Assembly (NCBI RefSeq): GCF_000503775.1
Contig: NZ_KI629785.1
Span: 1,177,501 to 1,241,500 of the forward strand
Reading direction: 5' to 3'
DNA from: Brevibacillus panacihumi W25
Lineage (GTDB): Bacteria; Bacillota; Bacilli; Brevibacillales; Brevibacillaceae
DNA: 64,000 bases
Made by a program: the position numbers and the translations under genes
Shown here: positions 35,864-44,288 of the stretch, piece after piece
How the letters are laid out: each line of letters opens with the position of its first letter
Numbering within the stretch: the stretch's first letter is position 1
Notes under the pieces: generated by a model
Database searches by the model: none
The model's input: the letters and a program-made list of their open reading frames with translations, nothing else
Told to the model about the DNA's origin: nothing

Positions 35864-36532
35864 ATGAAAAAGGAGAAAGCCGTCGTTGTATTCAGCGGGG
35901 GTCAGGACAGTACGACCTGCCTCTTCTGGGCCAAACAACAATTCGGCGAAGTAGAAACGATCACGTTCGACTATGGGCAGCGCCACAAGCTGGAGATCGA
36001 ATGCGCCCAGCAGATTGCCCAGGAGCTCGGCGTGAACAACACCGTATTGGACATGAGCCTGTTGAATCAGCTCGCGCCCAATGCCCTCACCCGCACCGAC
36101 ATTGCGATCACTCAGGAAGAAGGTCAGCTCCCGTCTACCTTTGTCGACGGACGCAACCTGCTGTTCCTCTCGTTTGCCGCTGTTTTTGCCAAGCAAAAAG
36201 GCGCACGCCATATCGTGACTGGCGTATGCGAGACGGATTTCAGCGGCTATCCGGACTGCCGCGACGCGTTTATCAAATCGCTCGACGTGACGCTCAACCT
36301 GGCGATGGATTATCCATTCGTGATCCACACGCCGCTGATGTGGCTGAACAAGGCGCAGACGTGGAAGCTCGCTGACGACCTGGGTGCCTTCACCTATATC
36401 CGCGAAAAAACCCTTACCTGCTACAACGGCATCAAAGGAGACGGCTGCGGCGAATGCCCTGCCTGCCACCTGCGAAAAGCCGGACTCGACACCTACCTTT
36501 CCGAAAAAACGGCACAAGGGGCCGATGCCTGA
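35864..36532 (+). CDS. queC: 7-cyano-7-deazaguanine synthase
   Basis: 222 residues of a PP-loop ATPase converting 7-carboxy-7-deazaguanine to preQ0. The PP-loop is [13 protein letters not shown], and the C-terminal zinc site is [14 protein letters not shown] with an upstream Cys in TLTCYNG. The ATG at 35864 lies 9 bases after AAGGAG and is preferred over an ATG overlapping that site at 35855. First gene of the riboswitch-controlled operon. Confidence 0.96.
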   Translation: MKKEKAVVVFSGGQDSTTCLFWAKQQFGEVETITFDYGQRHKLEIECAQQIAQELGVNNTVLDMSLLNQLAPNALTRTDIAITQEEGQLPSTFVDGRNLLFLSFAAVFAKQKGARHIVTGVCETDFSGYPDCRDAFIKSLDVTLNLAMDYPFVIHTPLMWLNKAQTWKLADDLGAFTYIREKTLTCYNGIKGDGCGECPACHLRKAGLDTYLSEKTAQGADA

Positions 36533-37020
36533 TGAGCGCCTACTTCGACTTTAAAATCGTGGAGCGCATGCAGACATTAGGCACCGATATCGATCATTCA
36601 CAGCTTCGCTACCACAACAAGCGCGTGATGGTCAGCAAGGAATTTACCTTCGATGCGGCACACCACCTGCACGCCTACGAGGGGAAATGCAAGAACCTGC
36701 ACGGTCACACGTACAAGGTCGTCTTCGGGATCAGTGGATTTCCCGACGAAATCGGGCTGGTCATCGACTTTGGCGACATCAAGGAAATCTGGAAGAAGCA
36801 CATCGAAATCTATCTGGATCACCGCTATCTCAATGAAATGCTCCCCCCGATGAACACCACGGCGGAAAACATGGTCGTTTGGATCTTCGAGCAGATGGAG
36901 CAGCAATTGCAATCCAGCACCTACCGCGACCGATACAAAGGCGCTTGGTTGGAATTCGTCCGCCTGTATGAGACGCCGACCAGCTACGCCGAGGCAAGAC
37001 GGGAGTGGATGGTCGAATGA
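36532..37020 (+). CDS. queD: 6-carboxy-5,6,7,8-tetrahydropterin synthase
   Basis: 162 residues of the T-fold PTPS family. Zinc-binding histidines are in FDAAHHLH and CKNLHGHTYKV, with the catalytic Cys in GKCKNLHGH and DHRYLNEM near 105. It makes CPH4 from dihydroneopterin triphosphate. The protein has an N-terminal extension of about 30 residues over typical QueD. The ATG overlaps the queC stop. Confidence 0.95.
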   Translation: MSAYFDFKIVERMQTLGTDIDHSQLRYHNKRVMVSKEFTFDAAHHLHAYEGKCKNLHGHTYKVVFGISGFPDEIGLVIDFGDIKEIWKKHIEIYLDHRYLNEMLPPMNTTAENMVVWIFEQMEQQLQSSTYRDRYKGAWLEFVRLYETPTSYAEARREWMVE

Positions 37021-37742
37021 GTCAGATTCCTGTTCTGGAAATTTTTGGACCAACCATCCAGGGAGAAGGCATGGTCATCGGGCAAAAGACGATGTTCGTT
37101 CGTACCGCTGGCTGTGATTACCGCTGCTCCTGGTGCGATTCGGCTTTTACCTGGGATGGAACAGCTCGAGACGAGATCAGGCAGATGTCTCCTGAGGCGA
37201 TCTGGGAAGAGCTGTACCGTCTGGGAGCAGACCGCTTTTCTCACGTCACGATTTCTGGCGGCAATCCCGCGCTGATCGAAGGCATCGGTTCGCTGGTATC
37301 GCTTTTGCAAGAAAAAGGGATTCGCACTGCCGTGGAGACGCAAGGCAGCAGATGGCAGGATTGGCTCATGCAGATCGACGATGTGACGATCTCTCCCAAG
37401 CCGCCCAGCTCCGGGATGCAGACTGATTTTGACATGCTGGATCAGATCGTCCATCGCCTTGTCAATGGCGAGCATCAAGGCGTCAGTCTGAAGGTCGTTG
37501 TGTTCGACGACGAGGATTTTGCTTATGCACGCATGATCCACCGTCGCTACCCGCAAGTGCCTTTTTACCTGCAACCAGGCAATAGCGATCTGACCGACGC
37601 CGATACTGAAACACTGCGCGACAAACTGTTGCACTCCTTTGAATGGCTGATTGACCAGGCGATGGCAGCCCCTGACATGAACGATGCCAAGGTGTTGCCG
37701 CAGCTGCACGCCCTGGTCTGGGGCAACAAACGCGGGGTATAA
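37017..37742 (+). CDS. queE: 7-carboxy-7-deazaguanine synthase (radical SAM)
   Basis: 241 residues. The cluster-binding motif CDYRCSWCDS (CX3CX2C) lies near residues 33-42, after EIFGPTIQGEG. TISGGNPAL and VSLKVVVFD are typical of QueE. It rearranges CPH4 to CDG using SAM and magnesium. ATG 37017 overlaps the queD stop (ATGA), indicating coupling. Confidence 0.95.
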   Translation: MSQIPVLEIFGPTIQGEGMVIGQKTMFVRTAGCDYRCSWCDSAFTWDGTARDEIRQMSPEAIWEELYRLGADRFSHVTISGGNPALIEGIGSLVSLLQEKGIRTAVETQGSRWQDWLMQIDDVTISPKPPSSGMQTDFDMLDQIVHRLVNGEHQGVSLKVVVFDDEDFAYARMIHRRYPQVPFYLQPGNSDLTDADTETLRDKLLHSFEWLIDQAMAAPDMNDAKVLPQLHALVWGNKRGV

Positions 37743-37775
37743 CGATAACGAATGAGGAAATGAGGTAGTAACGAA

Positions 37776-38273
37776 ATGGCCAATCAAGAAGAACGAGACT
37801 TGTCTTCACTCACGCTCCTGGGCAACCAGGGAACCACATACAACTACACGTATGATCCAAGTGTATTGGAAACTTTTGACAATAAACATCCGTACCGCGA
37901 CTATTTTGTCAAATTCAACTGCCCGGAATTCACCAGTCTCTGTCCAATTACCGGACAACCCGATTTCGCTACCATCTATATCAGCTACGTTCCGGATATC
38001 AAGATGGTGGAAAGCAAATCGCTCAAGCTGTATCTGTTCAGCTTCCGCAATCATGGAGACTTCCACGAAGATTGCGTCAACATCATTATGAACGACCTGA
38101 TCAAGCTGATGGAGCCGCGCTATATCGAGGTATGGGGCAAATTCACGCCGCGTGGCGGCATCTCCATCGATCCGTACTGCAACTACGGCAAGCCGGGGAC
38201 AAAGTATGAGGAAATGGCGAATTACCGGATGATGAATCACGATCTGTACCCGGAGAAAGTGGATAATCGCTAA
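37776..38273 (+). CDS. queF: NADPH-dependent 7-cyano-7-deazaguanine reductase
   Basis: 165 residues of the unimodular QueF type. It carries the catalytic Cys in [18 protein letters not shown] and the QueF motif [21 protein letters not shown]. It reduces preQ0 to preQ1, the riboswitch ligand, so it closes the feedback loop. It lies 33 bases after queE and ends the operon before a strong terminator. Confidence 0.96.
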   Translation: MANQEERDLSSLTLLGNQGTTYNYTYDPSVLETFDNKHPYRDYFVKFNCPEFTSLCPITGQPDFATIYISYVPDIKMVESKSLKLYLFSFRNHGDFHEDCVNIIMNDLIKLMEPRYIEVWGKFTPRGGISIDPYCNYGKPGTKYEEMANYRMMNHDLYPEKVDNR

Positions 38274-38304
38274 ACTTTGTATTTTGGAATCTAATTGAAA
38301 ATGT

Positions 38305-38352
38305 AAAGAGGTACTCAGAAACGAAGAAACGTCCCTGAGTACCTCTTTTTTA
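38305..38352 (+). terminator. que operon terminator
   Basis: AAAGAGGTACTCAG and CTGAGTACCTCTTT arms followed by TTTTTTAT. Confidence 0.88.
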
Positions 38353-38365
38353 TTGTATCGAACCT

Positions 38366-38833
38366 TTAGCTCAATCTTTCGTTGTTACTTTGGATATGCA
38401 TGCCGATCGTTGCACCGATAATCCGAACCTTATCGAACACTGTCAGTACTTCTTGGCCAGTCAGCGTGTAGATTTTTCCGGCGTGACCGTCACCGATTAA
38501 TGCGGCTACCCCTACGTCGGCGATGTCGGCAACGTGAATCATAGCGCTGGGCGAGTTACCATAAGGTATTTCGTATCTGGCTCCCTCTTCATTTCGTAGA
38601 AGTAACGGACCGGTGACCTTTAACGTCTCAGCATCAATCACATCTGATGCATGAGTGCTGATGTCCACTCCAGACTCCTACATAACCTGAACAGACCGAG
38701 GGTTCAGACCGTGAGCTTCTAGACCCGCGCTTTTCACCTCGTAACGATCGCCACCCAGCGCTTTCAAAAATCCAACGGCGATCTGGCTGCGGCAAGAGTT
38801 CCCGGTGCAAAGGAATAAAGTATTTGACTGACG
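38366..38833 (-). pseudogene. Chimeric remnant: arsC arsenate reductase 5' part joined to an NmrA/SDR-like 3' part
   Basis: On the minus strand, 38833-38620 reads as thioredoxin-type arsenate reductase: [17 protein letters not shown] with the catalytic P-loop Cys, then [20 protein letters not shown]. An in-frame TAG at 38680-38678 follows, then ESGVDISTHASDVIDAETL. From about 38620 the frame switches without a break to an NAD(P)-binding SDR/NmrA-like tail (SAMIHVADIADVGVAALIGD, KIYTLTGQEVLTVFDKV), ending at 38366. No start codon remains at the 5' end and the ArsC C-terminus with its two redox Cys is gone. Confidence 0.75.
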
Positions 38834-38918
38834 TGGGCGCTAAGCTAACGGGCAGGAGAGTTGAAGAACAAAGAGAATAACTAAGGTTATCAATTTTAGG
38901 ATAGGCGGTGATAAGAAG

Positions 38919-39386
38919 ATGGCTCAAGTAACTCTGAAAAGAATAACTTCTGAAAACTGGAGGGAGGCTCTTGAACTTTCCGTAAATGTTGAGCAACAAG
39001 AATTTGTTGCCGCTATCACACCACCTGTTGCAATTGCTCTTGCCAAGGCGTATATCAGACCAGACGGCAGGATGGTCGAACCTTACGGGATCTACCTTGA
39101 GCAAAATATGGTTGGTTTCTTCAATCTGCACTATACTCCCGATAGCAAAGAAGACTATTGGGTTTTTCATTTTTTCATTGATAAAAGGTTTCAAAGAAGA
39201 GGTTTAGGATCTGCTGCAATGGCGAACTTGATAAAACATATCAAAGAAACCCACCCTTCTTGCCATTGCATTCGCTTGACTGTCCATCCCAAAAACGAGG
39301 CGGGGAAAAGCTTCTATACTAGGCTTGGATTTAGCGATAATAAAATTCTTTCATTTGGTGAACCAACATACTCCATCTACATTTAG
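38919..39386 (+). CDS. GNAT family N-acetyltransferase
   Basis: A 155-residue acetyltransferase. The acetyl-CoA-binding motif A is FIDKRFQRRGLGSAAM (Q/RxxGxG/A) and motif B is NEAGKSFYTRLGFSD. It resembles spermine/spermidine or streptothricin-type acetyltransferases (PaiA/BltD-like); the substrate is unknown. ATG follows AGGCGGTGATAAGAAG. It is AT-richer than the que operon and lies inside decayed ars genes, consistent with acquisition. Confidence 0.82.
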   Translation: MAQVTLKRITSENWREALELSVNVEQQEFVAAITPPVAIALAKAYIRPDGRMVEPYGIYLEQNMVGFFNLHYTPDSKEDYWVFHFFIDKRFQRRGLGSAAMANLIKHIKETHPSCHCIRLTVHPKNEAGKSFYTRLGFSDNKILSFGEPTYSIYI

Positions 39387-39396
39387 GCATACCTTG

Positions 39397-39423
39397 TTCA
39401 ACTAACGCATTACGTTAGTTCAA
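39397..39423. repeat. Inverted repeat directly after the acetyltransferase gene
   Basis: TTCAACTAACG and CGTTAGTTCAA arms, with one mismatched pair, surround CATTA. The first bases GTTCAAC also match the RYYYAAC core of integron attC sites, but the matching GTTRRRY partner is absent. Function unknown; possibly a terminator. Confidence 0.5.
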
Positions 39424-39424
39424 T

Positions 39425-39477
39425 GAAGCAGCGACAGTCTAGGACTTTATTTTCTTGTCCTTGATTGTCGCTGTTTC
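39425..39477. repeat. Long hairpin spanning the 3' end of the truncated arsB
   Basis: GAAGCAGCGACAGTC pairs with GATTGTCGCTGTTTC, including one G-T and one A-C position, with an inner GGAC/GTCC stem. It includes the final codons of the arsB fragment, suggesting the truncation point formed at or beside this repeat. Confidence 0.55.
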
Positions 39478-40172
39478 ACTTCGTGCAGCTAGCATAAAGA
39501 TAATGGCAGCAATCCCTGCCGTGACGGATACCGGAATGGCAATCACTTCATTCAGAAGATAACCTGTCAGCAGAATCCCCAAAATGACCCAGGAGAGTCG
39601 AAAAAGACGAACATCTTTTAGGGCTTCATGAGGCTGTTTTAAAGAAGACAATTCATACTGTTTGGGAATATCATTTTTAAAATATAGATACAAAACGAGT
39701 AAACTTGCACCTAGCGAGAAAAAGTTCGGTACAATCATCCGGGTCGCATACTCAACAAATCCGATATCAAAAAAGTCTGCAGAGACGATGCTGACCAGGT
39801 TGCTCACGATCAATGGCAACGACGTGGTATCCGCGATAAAGCCACTTGCCATGATAAAAGGCAAAATCATTTTATCCGGGAATTTCAGGGCACGTACTTG
39901 TGCAAGAACAATCGGTGTCAGAATCAGTGCCGCACCATCGTTTGCAAAGAAAGCAGCTACAGCTGCTCCCAACAGGACCACATAGACGAACATCCGTCGG
40001 CCATTCCCTCTGGCTAACCTGGCCATGTGCAAGGCGGACCATTCAAAAAATCCGATTTCGTCCAAGATCAGCGAAATCAAAATAATGGCCACAAACCCCA
40101 GCGTTGCATTCCAGACGATTCCCGTTACACAACGTCGGCAAAGCTGACAACGCCAAAAACTAATACCAAACC
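39439..40172 (-). pseudogene. arsB: arsB arsenite efflux pump, frameshifted and truncated at both ends
   Basis: The frame from 40092 to 39439 encodes the ArsB core ([68 protein letters not shown]). Upstream, VVSFADVV and [15 protein letters not shown] are in different frames separated by a one-base loss near 40126 that creates TAA. The first ~35 residues are missing and the protein stops after about 60% of the usual ~430 residues. Eight or so helices remain. It cannot be a working pump. Confidence 0.82.
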
Positions 40173-40198
40173 TTATATCGTTATAACTATATGGTTAT

Positions 40199-42730
40199 TT
40201 AACTCATACACTGTTCGATCTGCAAGCAATCCTTGTCGCAGGTGGCAGGGACCTGCCAATCGGCGAGCATCGCACCGAGTTCCTTCTTTGTGGCAGCATA
40301 GGCCTTTTCGAGTTCGGTGGCGAGCAGCTTGCGACACTCTTCGGCGGACGCTCCGCAATACCGATGTTTCGGTTCGGGAGCCTGGCCCGAATAGAACCGG
40401 ATTTCATCGGCAACTCGGGATAGCCAGGGGCTTGCCGTGTCCGGATTTATGTTCAGCGAAGGCAGATTGTTGGTCTTGCCGGCTCCGTCAAGGATTTCGC
40501 TTCCGAGCTGCGGTTCGAACACGGAGCGCACGAGCGGTTCCCAGAGGCGGTCAAGCAGCGCAATCCCAGGGCCGTGCTCAAGCTTTCCATCGCCGTTGTT
40601 GTCGAGACGCAACCCGTCGACTGCTGCCCAACGATCAGCAAGCTTATATGCCTCCTCTGCTTCCTTGTCTGGAAGCTCACCAACGAATTTGCGGATCAGC
40701 GGGTAGAACTGCTGGGCCTGGAAGTCGGTCACCGCTGCTTTGGTGTGGATTTTGACGAGGTCGGTCAGGGAGATCGGCCCCTTCGCGACTGCATCCAAGG
40801 TTGGTTCCTTCAGCAACTTCACACGGTGGTCGCTGGTTGCGGACCAATATTGATCCTTCATTGGCCAACCAACCGCGGTTGCGTTGTTCCACCCAGCAAT
40901 CACGCCGTCCGGACCGTTGATCGTATGGGGGTACTGGGATTTGGGCGGTGTCTGGAAGGTGTAGCTTGACGGATCGAACCCCTCCCAATCCCACTCGCCA
41001 GTACCCCAGACAGGCAAGTCACGAGCGGCCCCGGGAGCCCGTACCGGCACCAGACCTGCATCGAAGCCGGCGATGTCCTTCGTGTCAACGTACCACCAGC
41101 CGATATTGTAGGCCGTCCCGGTCACCACCTCACCGAAGTCCGCCGCAGACTTGATGACGGAAGGCGAGAACAGCTTGGCATGCGCGACGTAGTCCATTTC
41201 CTCGTGCATGTAATAGGTCCGTGCCTGTGCCAGGGCGACCGGTTTGCCACCGGACATGGCCCGCCCGATGACCGGCCCATGGACGCTGCGCTCGGACGTC
41301 AGGGTGTAGCTTCCGCCGTCTGCAAGCTGCCTGCTCTCGGTTCGGGTCGTGAACGGTAGGCACTTGCCCTTGTAGAGATAGTGGGTGGACTGAATTGTCG
41401 CAGCTTTTCCATCCGGCTCACACAGAACTTCGGCGAAGGTATCGGCCTGATCGGGAGGCAGGATCGTGATCGACCAGGCATAGTTTTCGCCACGTCCCGC
41501 GACATAAGGATAGGGTCCGCTGATTTCCAGAATGCCGCGTGCCTTGAAGTCCGGCGCAACAATGGCGATCTCGGAGTCGAAATTGTGCGGTGTGGCGTAG
41601 CCATCCTGAGGGCCTTGCACGGCCAATGGATGGCCGGTAACGGAGTGCTTGGCGGCCACCAGCAAGGCATTGGAGCGTACCTTCGGAAGCATTGCAAGAT
41701 CCAGATCCAGCGAAGCCTTCTTTTGCCCGACCCGGAGAATTTCCCTCGGCTTATAACTGTCGAGGTCGAGCTTTGCGATCGATGCCGGATTGACCGCCAG
41801 ATCGACACTCTGCACTGCGGGCAGGCTTACTGACGTACGGGCGTTCTGCTTGGACCGGAGATCTTCGTAGACCGACTGCGCCTGGTCGCCGAACTTGGCT
41901 TCGAGCTGCGCCAACAATTGCGCGTTAGCCTCTTCGCCCGCTCTGAGGCCTCCGCCCCAGGAAATATGATTGAACGCTGCCATGGCCATGATGTCGGTTA
42001 CATCCCAACGCTGGGGCTTGATATTGCGATGGACATATTCGAGCGGCAGGAGCGAGGAGTCCGCTTCGATCGCATCGAGATAGGCGTTCAAACCATCAAC
42101 ATAGGCTCGAATGTCTTTCGCCGCCTGTTTGCCCCAATAGCCATACGCCACCTCGAGGCGGTCGAACATCGCCTTATATTCTTCCTTTGAGTAGTCGATC
42201 AGGCGAAAGGTTCGAGCATCGGATTGCAGGTTCATGTCGTTCTCACCGCGCCCAAGAAACTCAGCGCTGCGCGCCCACCATTGTGCTCGAAACTCATCCA
42301 TCTGCCAGAGCCGATCTTGCGCTCTCGCGTAGCCGACGCCGAACATCGCGTCCTCGCGCGTATCGCCCTTGACGTGGGGGACGTTGTGGGTCTTGTCACG
42401 AACGATCTCGACGCCGACTCGCGGCGAAATACGCGACGCCACATCCTGCGCAGGCACCTCAAAGTCGGCTGGCTTGAAGAAATTTGAAAGCTCGTCTTCC
42501 GTGAGGTGATCCAGTGCCTTTGGCAACCCGTCGTACATGTCGCGCTGGCTTTGCGTACCTGGTGGCTCAACCCCTTCTTTGACATAGTTACCACCGTTGC
42601 CGGGAGCGAAGACCCCCTGCACATGAAGGCTGGGATCCGCCGACGCAGTCACGGCTCCTACCATCAAAAAAACGGCCAACGATAAAAGCATCATGCAGGC
42701 ATGCTTGCGTATTCGCCTATTTCCACGCAT
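40199..42730 (-). CDS. Penicillin acylase family protein (Ntn hydrolase, peptidase S45)
   Basis: About 843 residues. Signal peptide RRIRKHACMMLLSLAVFLMVGAVTASA; alpha chain with VEIVRDKTHNVPHVKGDTREDAMFGVGYARAQDRLWQMD; linker; then the autoprocessing site before the nucleophile Ser in VRSNALLVAAKHSVTGHPL (near residue 345), and beta chain with the NYAWSIT and oxyanion-side Asn in AGWNNATAVGW. The enzyme cleaves amide bonds, such as acyl-homoserine lactones or N-acyl amino acids; substrate unknown. Codon use is markedly GC-rich. ATG 42730 is 7 bases after GGGGGA. Confidence 0.88.
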   Translation of the reverse strand: MRGNRRIRKHACMMLLSLAVFLMVGAVTASADPSLHVQGVFAPGNGGNYVKEGVEPPGTQSQRDMYDGLPKALDHLTEDELSNFFKPADFEVPAQDVASRISPRVGVEIVRDKTHNVPHVKGDTREDAMFGVGYARAQDRLWQMDEFRAQWWARSAEFLGRGENDMNLQSDARTFRLIDYSKEEYKAMFDRLEVAYGYWGKQAAKDIRAYVDGLNAYLDAIEADSSLLPLEYVHRNIKPQRWDVTDIMAMAAFNHISWGGGLRAGEEANAQLLAQLEAKFGDQAQSVYEDLRSKQNARTSVSLPAVQSVDLAVNPASIAKLDLDSYKPREILRVGQKKASLDLDLAMLPKVRSNALLVAAKHSVTGHPLAVQGPQDGYATPHNFDSEIAIVAPDFKARGILEISGPYPYVAGRGENYAWSITILPPDQADTFAEVLCEPDGKAATIQSTHYLYKGKCLPFTTRTESRQLADGGSYTLTSERSVHGPVIGRAMSGGKPVALAQARTYYMHEEMDYVAHAKLFSPSVIKSAADFGEVVTGTAYNIGWWYVDTKDIAGFDAGLVPVRAPGAARDLPVWGTGEWDWEGFDPSSYTFQTPPKSQYPHTINGPDGVIAGWNNATAVGWPMKDQYWSATSDHRVKLLKEPTLDAVAKGPISLTDLVKIHTKAAVTDFQAQQFYPLIRKFVGELPDKEAEEAYKLADRWAAVDGLRLDNNGDGKLEHGPGIALLDRLWEPLVRSVFEPQLGSEILDGAGKTNNLPSLNINPDTASPWLSRVADEIRFYSGQAPEPKHRYCGASAEECRKLLATELEKAYAATKKELGAMLADWQVPATCDKDCLQIEQCMS

Positions 42731-42811
42731 TTCCATTCCCCCATCTCTTTTTCTGATTGCGAGAGCCAAGGCAGCAAGTCCGGTACGTCATAGCATCTGC
42801 CGGCGTTGGCG

Positions 42812-44200
42812 TCACTCGGCTGCCACACTTTTCTGTTTGGGTGCAGCCAACGTCAACGTTGTGATGGTGACGAAACTGGCGATCAGCCCGTACACGATTG
42901 GATCAGTCGAGCTGATTCCCTTAACCGCCAAACCGACGAGGATCACCACCGTACTAACCAGAATGGAATAGAACGCCGCTTTGGCTGTCGTCTGTTTCCA
43001 GAAGAATCCCAGGAGGACCGGGAAGAAAATCGCTCCTGACAGCACTGCATAGGCTATATCCAACGCCACCAGCACATCCTGAATCCACACAGCGCAGATG
43101 ATCGTAAACACCCCGATGGTGAAGGTGGTCAGACGAGATACCTTCATGAAGCGCTGTTCGCTCATGTCAGGTGCGAAATATCCCTTGACGATATCGTTGA
43201 CGATCAGCGTGGAAGAAGCAATCAGCGTTCCGGAAGCGGTGGACATCAGGGCAGAAACGACACTGGCCAGAACGATTCCAAGCACACCGCTCGGCAGCGT
43301 TTGCAGTGCCATGCTGGCAAAGGCATTCTGCGGATCGTCCAGATTAGGCAGCACTACGAATGCGCACATGCCGATGATGGAGAGCACGATTGCGTACAGG
43401 AAGCTGTAGACCCCGGCTCCGATCGTTCCGTATCGGGCAATCGTCATGGTGCGGGCGGTGAAAATCCGCTGCCATATATCCTGCGCCACGACCATGCCCA
43501 GACAAAACAACAGGAAATACTGAATAATCGTCTCCAGTCCAACATTGGTAAAGTCAAAATAGTTCGCCGGCACTTTCGCCGCAAGGTTGCTCCAGCCGCC
43601 CGCTTTGGACAGGCTCATCGGCAGCATGATAAAGAAAATACCGATTGTCATGATGACGAATTGCACGATGTCAGTCATTGTTACAGACCACATGCCGCCG
43701 AGAATGGTGTAGAACAGCACGATTCCTCCCCCGACGATCATAGATACCGTCATGTCCCAACCAAGTAGCACGTTCAGGATGGTGCCCATCCCGATTACCT
43801 GCGTCACCGTCACCATCATCGCATAGATTGCGGCCACCAGCGCACTGATCAGGCGTGTCTCCCGGTTAAAGCGGCTTTGCAGCATTTCGCTTACTGTAAG
43901 TACCTTCAGACCGGAAATTTTCTTAGCGAGAAAAATCCCAAGCACAACGATGCCCATCCCCAGCATAAAGACCAGCCAGATGCCGGACATCCCCAGTTGG
44001 TACCCCAGCTTTGTCGTTCCAATCGTGGAAGCGCCTCCAAGTATCACCGCAGCAAGGCAGGCAAGATACATGGTGAAGCCCAGATTGCGCCCCGCTACAA
44101 TGTAATCCTCCGAGGTTTTGGCCCGTCTTGCCCCCAAAATACCAACAAAAATTAAGACAGAAAAATAGAGTATCATGACCAAAATATCAACCGAATGCAT
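42812..44200 (-). CDS. Sodium:solute symporter (SSS family)
   Basis: 462 residues with about 13 membrane helices; hallmarks are the start DILVMILYFSVLIFVGILGARR, AGRNLGFTMYLACLAAVILGGASTIG and SALMSTASGTLIASSTLIVNDIV (sodium-binding helix 8). It lies 88 bases after the agmatinase-family gene on the same strand and probably imports that enzyme's guanidino substrate. ATG follows GGGGGAGCACA. Confidence 0.88.
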   Translation of the reverse strand: MHSVDILVMILYFSVLIFVGILGARRAKTSEDYIVAGRNLGFTMYLACLAAVILGGASTIGTTKLGYQLGMSGIWLVFMLGMGIVVLGIFLAKKISGLKVLTVSEMLQSRFNRETRLISALVAAIYAMMVTVTQVIGMGTILNVLLGWDMTVSMIVGGGIVLFYTILGGMWSVTMTDIVQFVIMTIGIFFIMLPMSLSKAGGWSNLAAKVPANYFDFTNVGLETIIQYFLLFCLGMVVAQDIWQRIFTARTMTIARYGTIGAGVYSFLYAIVLSIIGMCAFVVLPNLDDPQNAFASMALQTLPSGVLGIVLASVVSALMSTASGTLIASSTLIVNDIVKGYFAPDMSEQRFMKVSRLTTFTIGVFTIICAVWIQDVLVALDIAYAVLSGAIFFPVLLGFFWKQTTAKAAFYSILVSTVVILVGLAVKGISSTDPIVYGLIASFVTITTLTLAAPKQKSVAAE

Positions 44201-44288
44201 TGTGCTCCCCCCAAATTATCATAGATAGGTAGGGCTGGGTCCGGCCGATCAACAAGACGGCCCTTCCCTATTTACAACCGTTTTGATG

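Noticed and set aside
38634-39194. 186-codon minus-strand frame next to the acetyltransferase gene
   Set aside because: Runs in the wrong frame through the arsC remnant and antisense to the acetyltransferase; the arsC reading in another frame is far more convincing.
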